In this document: in pieces, positions 62,891 through 64,000 of the stretch
How positions within the stretch are numbered: the stretch's first letter is position 1
How the letters are laid out: the number at the start of each line of letters is the position of its first letter
Origin: Roseobacter weihaiensis
GTDB lineage: Bacteria; Pseudomonadota; Alphaproteobacteria; Rhodobacterales; Rhodobacteraceae
Direction of reading: 5' to 3'
NCBI RefSeq assembly: GCF_020622345.1
Contig: NZ_JACNMO010000002.1
Coordinates: forward strand, 1-64,000
Length of the DNA stretch: 64,000 nucleotides
Notes under the pieces: model-generated
The model's database searches: none
Told to the model about the DNA's origin: nothing
What the model saw: only the letters and a program-made list of their open reading frames with translations
Program-made: the position numbers and the translations under genes

Positions 62891-63790
62891 CTGATTTTCA
62901 AACTAAAACAGTGCGTACTCATCCTTGCGATCATCACCAGCTCAACCGGCTTTTCCGGTGTGATGCCAACTCACTCCGCCGAAGCGCAAGAGATTACACC
63001 GGAAACGGATGCCCGGAACCGGATCAACTATTCCGGGCGGCAACGGATGCTGACACAGCAGATCGCCCGAAATGCGTGCTTTGTCATGGCAGACATCGAA
63101 CCTGAACGCTTTGCCGCAAAGGCGGAAACTGCCGCGCAGCAATTTGACACGGCTCTTGTGGCGCTGCGAGACGGGGATGCCGAACTGGGGTTGCTTGCGG
63201 AAACCAATGACGAAGTACTCAAGGATCTTGAAGCGGTCGAAACGCTCTGGTCGACGCTTGGACCGGCCGTTCGTCAGATCGCGGCAGGTGATCTGCACTC
63301 CGTTCCGATGTTGCAGATGATCCGCCTGAACCTTCAAACCCTCACGGAAATGCATGAGACGGTTTTGCTGATCCAAAGCGTCTATGGGGATGGCTCCATC
63401 CCGGCTAATCTGGCGCGGACAATCAATCTGGCGGGTCGGCAGCGCATGTTATCCCAAAAGGCATCGAAGGAAGTCTGCCTTTACGTTCTGGGGATCTCTG
63501 GCGGCGGTGGGAAGATTGCAGAGATTGATGCCACCATTGGCGCGTTCGACAGGGCCATGGCTGAGCTGCTGGAAGGATCGAAAAAACAGGGCATCCTTGC
63601 GCCCCCCAACCGGCAGATCAAGAAACAACTGGAACGTACGGAGAAAGCCTGGCGTATGTTTAAAACCCTGATGATCGAGTTTGAAAAGAACCCGGACCTG
63701 CCTGCGGGGGAGCGCGTGCGGCTTGCCAATCTGAGCGATCAGGTTTTGCTTGAAATGGACCTTGCTGTCCGGATGTATTCAGAGCTCTAG
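62891..63790 (+). CDS. PilJ-type double-domain periplasmic protein, apparent CTG start
   Basis: Contains two type IV pili methyl-accepting/NarX-like N-terminal domains: NRINYSGRQRMLTQQIARNAC and NLARTINLAGRQRMLSQKASKE. The GRQRML repeat is the hallmark. If translated only from the ATG at 62960 it would have 276 residues and lose its leader. The frame upstream is open and encodes a signal peptide, IFKLKQCVLILAIITSSTGF. The only start near a good RBS (AAAGGGGGA at 62878-62886) is CTG 62891 (or ATT 62894); there is no ATG, GTG or TTG there. With CTG the protein has 299 residues. It has no HAMP or signalling domain and so may be a ligand-binding periplasmic protein. Possibly linked to nitrate or aerotaxis sensing. 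Confidence 0.7.
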   Translation: MIFKLKQCVLILAIITSSTGFSGVMPTHSAEAQEITPETDARNRINYSGRQRMLTQQIARNACFVMADIEPERFAAKAETAAQQFDTALVALRDGDAELGLLAETNDEVLKDLEAVETLWSTLGPAVRQIAAGDLHSVPMLQMIRLNLQTLTEMHETVLLIQSVYGDGSIPANLARTINLAGRQRMLSQKASKEVCLYVLGISGGGGKIAEIDATIGAFDRAMAELLEGSKKQGILAPPNRQIKKQLERTEKAWRMFKTLMIEFEKNPDLPAGERVRLANLSDQVLLEMDLAVRMYSEL

Positions 63791-63916
63791 CGACGGGCAT
63801 GGCGGGGTGTTGGTCAGATAGGATCAACGCCCTCTTGCACCTTTCTGCAGAGGCACATAGAAGAGCGGAAATTTGATGCCCGCGCCTTTCGGCGCGCTTT
63901 ACCCTATGGAGCACAC

Positions 63917-64000
63917 ATGCAGGTCACCGAGACGCTGAACGAAGGTCTGAAACGCAGCTATTCAATCACCGTCACGGCGGAAGAGCTGGCGACTAAGGTC
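63917..64000 (+). CDS. tig: Trigger factor, 5' part only
   Basis: The first 28 codons (MQVTETLNEGLKRSYSI, then TVTAEELATKV) of the ribosome-associated chaperone, cut by the window end. The sequence after QVTET is the ribosome-binding domain start. A hairpin CGCGCC-TTTC-GGCGCG at 63881-63896 lies in the leader. Confidence 0.88.
   Translation, partial: MQVTETLNEGLKRSYSITVTAEELATKV

Overview
The window looks like chromosomal DNA of a marine alphaproteobacterium of the order Rhodobacterales (Roseobacter group). The basis is the gene content and order: recJ-glpX-hom; yajC-secD-secF followed by a TauE-type exporter, an Mth938-like protein and ccmABCDG; glnB-glnA; three proteins with VPLPA-type C-terminal sorting signals; and a DUF6314 gene. 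Third codon positions are GC-rich in the intact genes. No species is claimed.

Layout. 1-5.1 kb is an accessory patch: a frame-broken IS3-type transposase, a DJ-1/PfpI gene stopped by one nonsense codon, an intact IS1182-type transposase, a beta-lactamase-fold hydrolase, and four related terminal-repeat-like sequences, two of which bracket a MITE-like segment. 5.1-12 kb holds a winged-helix/TPR regulator, an unknown gene with a strong RBS, a BCCT transporter, a LysR regulator, a VPLPA-CTERM protein and a CPBP membrane protease. 12.2-14.8 kb is a decaying copper island: an intact multicopper oxidase, a copD with an apparent internal deletion, a copC remnant with a stop codon, and fragments of other transporters. 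14.8-30.7 kb is core genome: tRNA-Glu, recJ, glpX, hom, a TetR gene with a palindromic operator, a beta-hydroxyacid dehydrogenase, serS, the Sec accessory genes and the cytochrome c maturation operon. 30.7-49.4 kb holds acnA, a DUF1223 protein, an acyltransferase, a lone fliG, two small secreted proteins sharing a Cys motif, purB, bioY, a hydrolase-OsmC fusion, glnA/glnB, a frame-shifted nnr gene and a Hint-domain protein.

49.55-51.2 kb, just downstream of tRNA-Leu(UAG), is a compressed remnant of a mobilisable element. It contains the C-terminal parts of a serine recombinase, a TraG/VirD4-type coupling protein and a MobA-type relaxase, with a sliver of IS3 orfB wedged between the last two. 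51.2-56.7 kb is a complete TRAP transporter operon (dctP, dctQ, dctM) with a D-aminoacylase and a divergent LysR regulator, suggesting uptake and deacylation of N-acyl-D-amino acids or similar compounds. 57.1-62.8 kb is a probable iron-acquisition operon: hemP, an unknown Cys-rich protein, an imelysin, a di-heme c-type oxidoreductase, a second imelysin with an altered motif and a DUF1513 protein. The window ends with a PilJ-type double-domain periplasmic protein that seems to start at a non-AUG codon, and the first 28 codons of trigger factor.

All family names come from motif recognition by eye; no database search was run. Most start codons were moved to the best ATG/GTG/TTG with a Shine-Dalgarno sequence.
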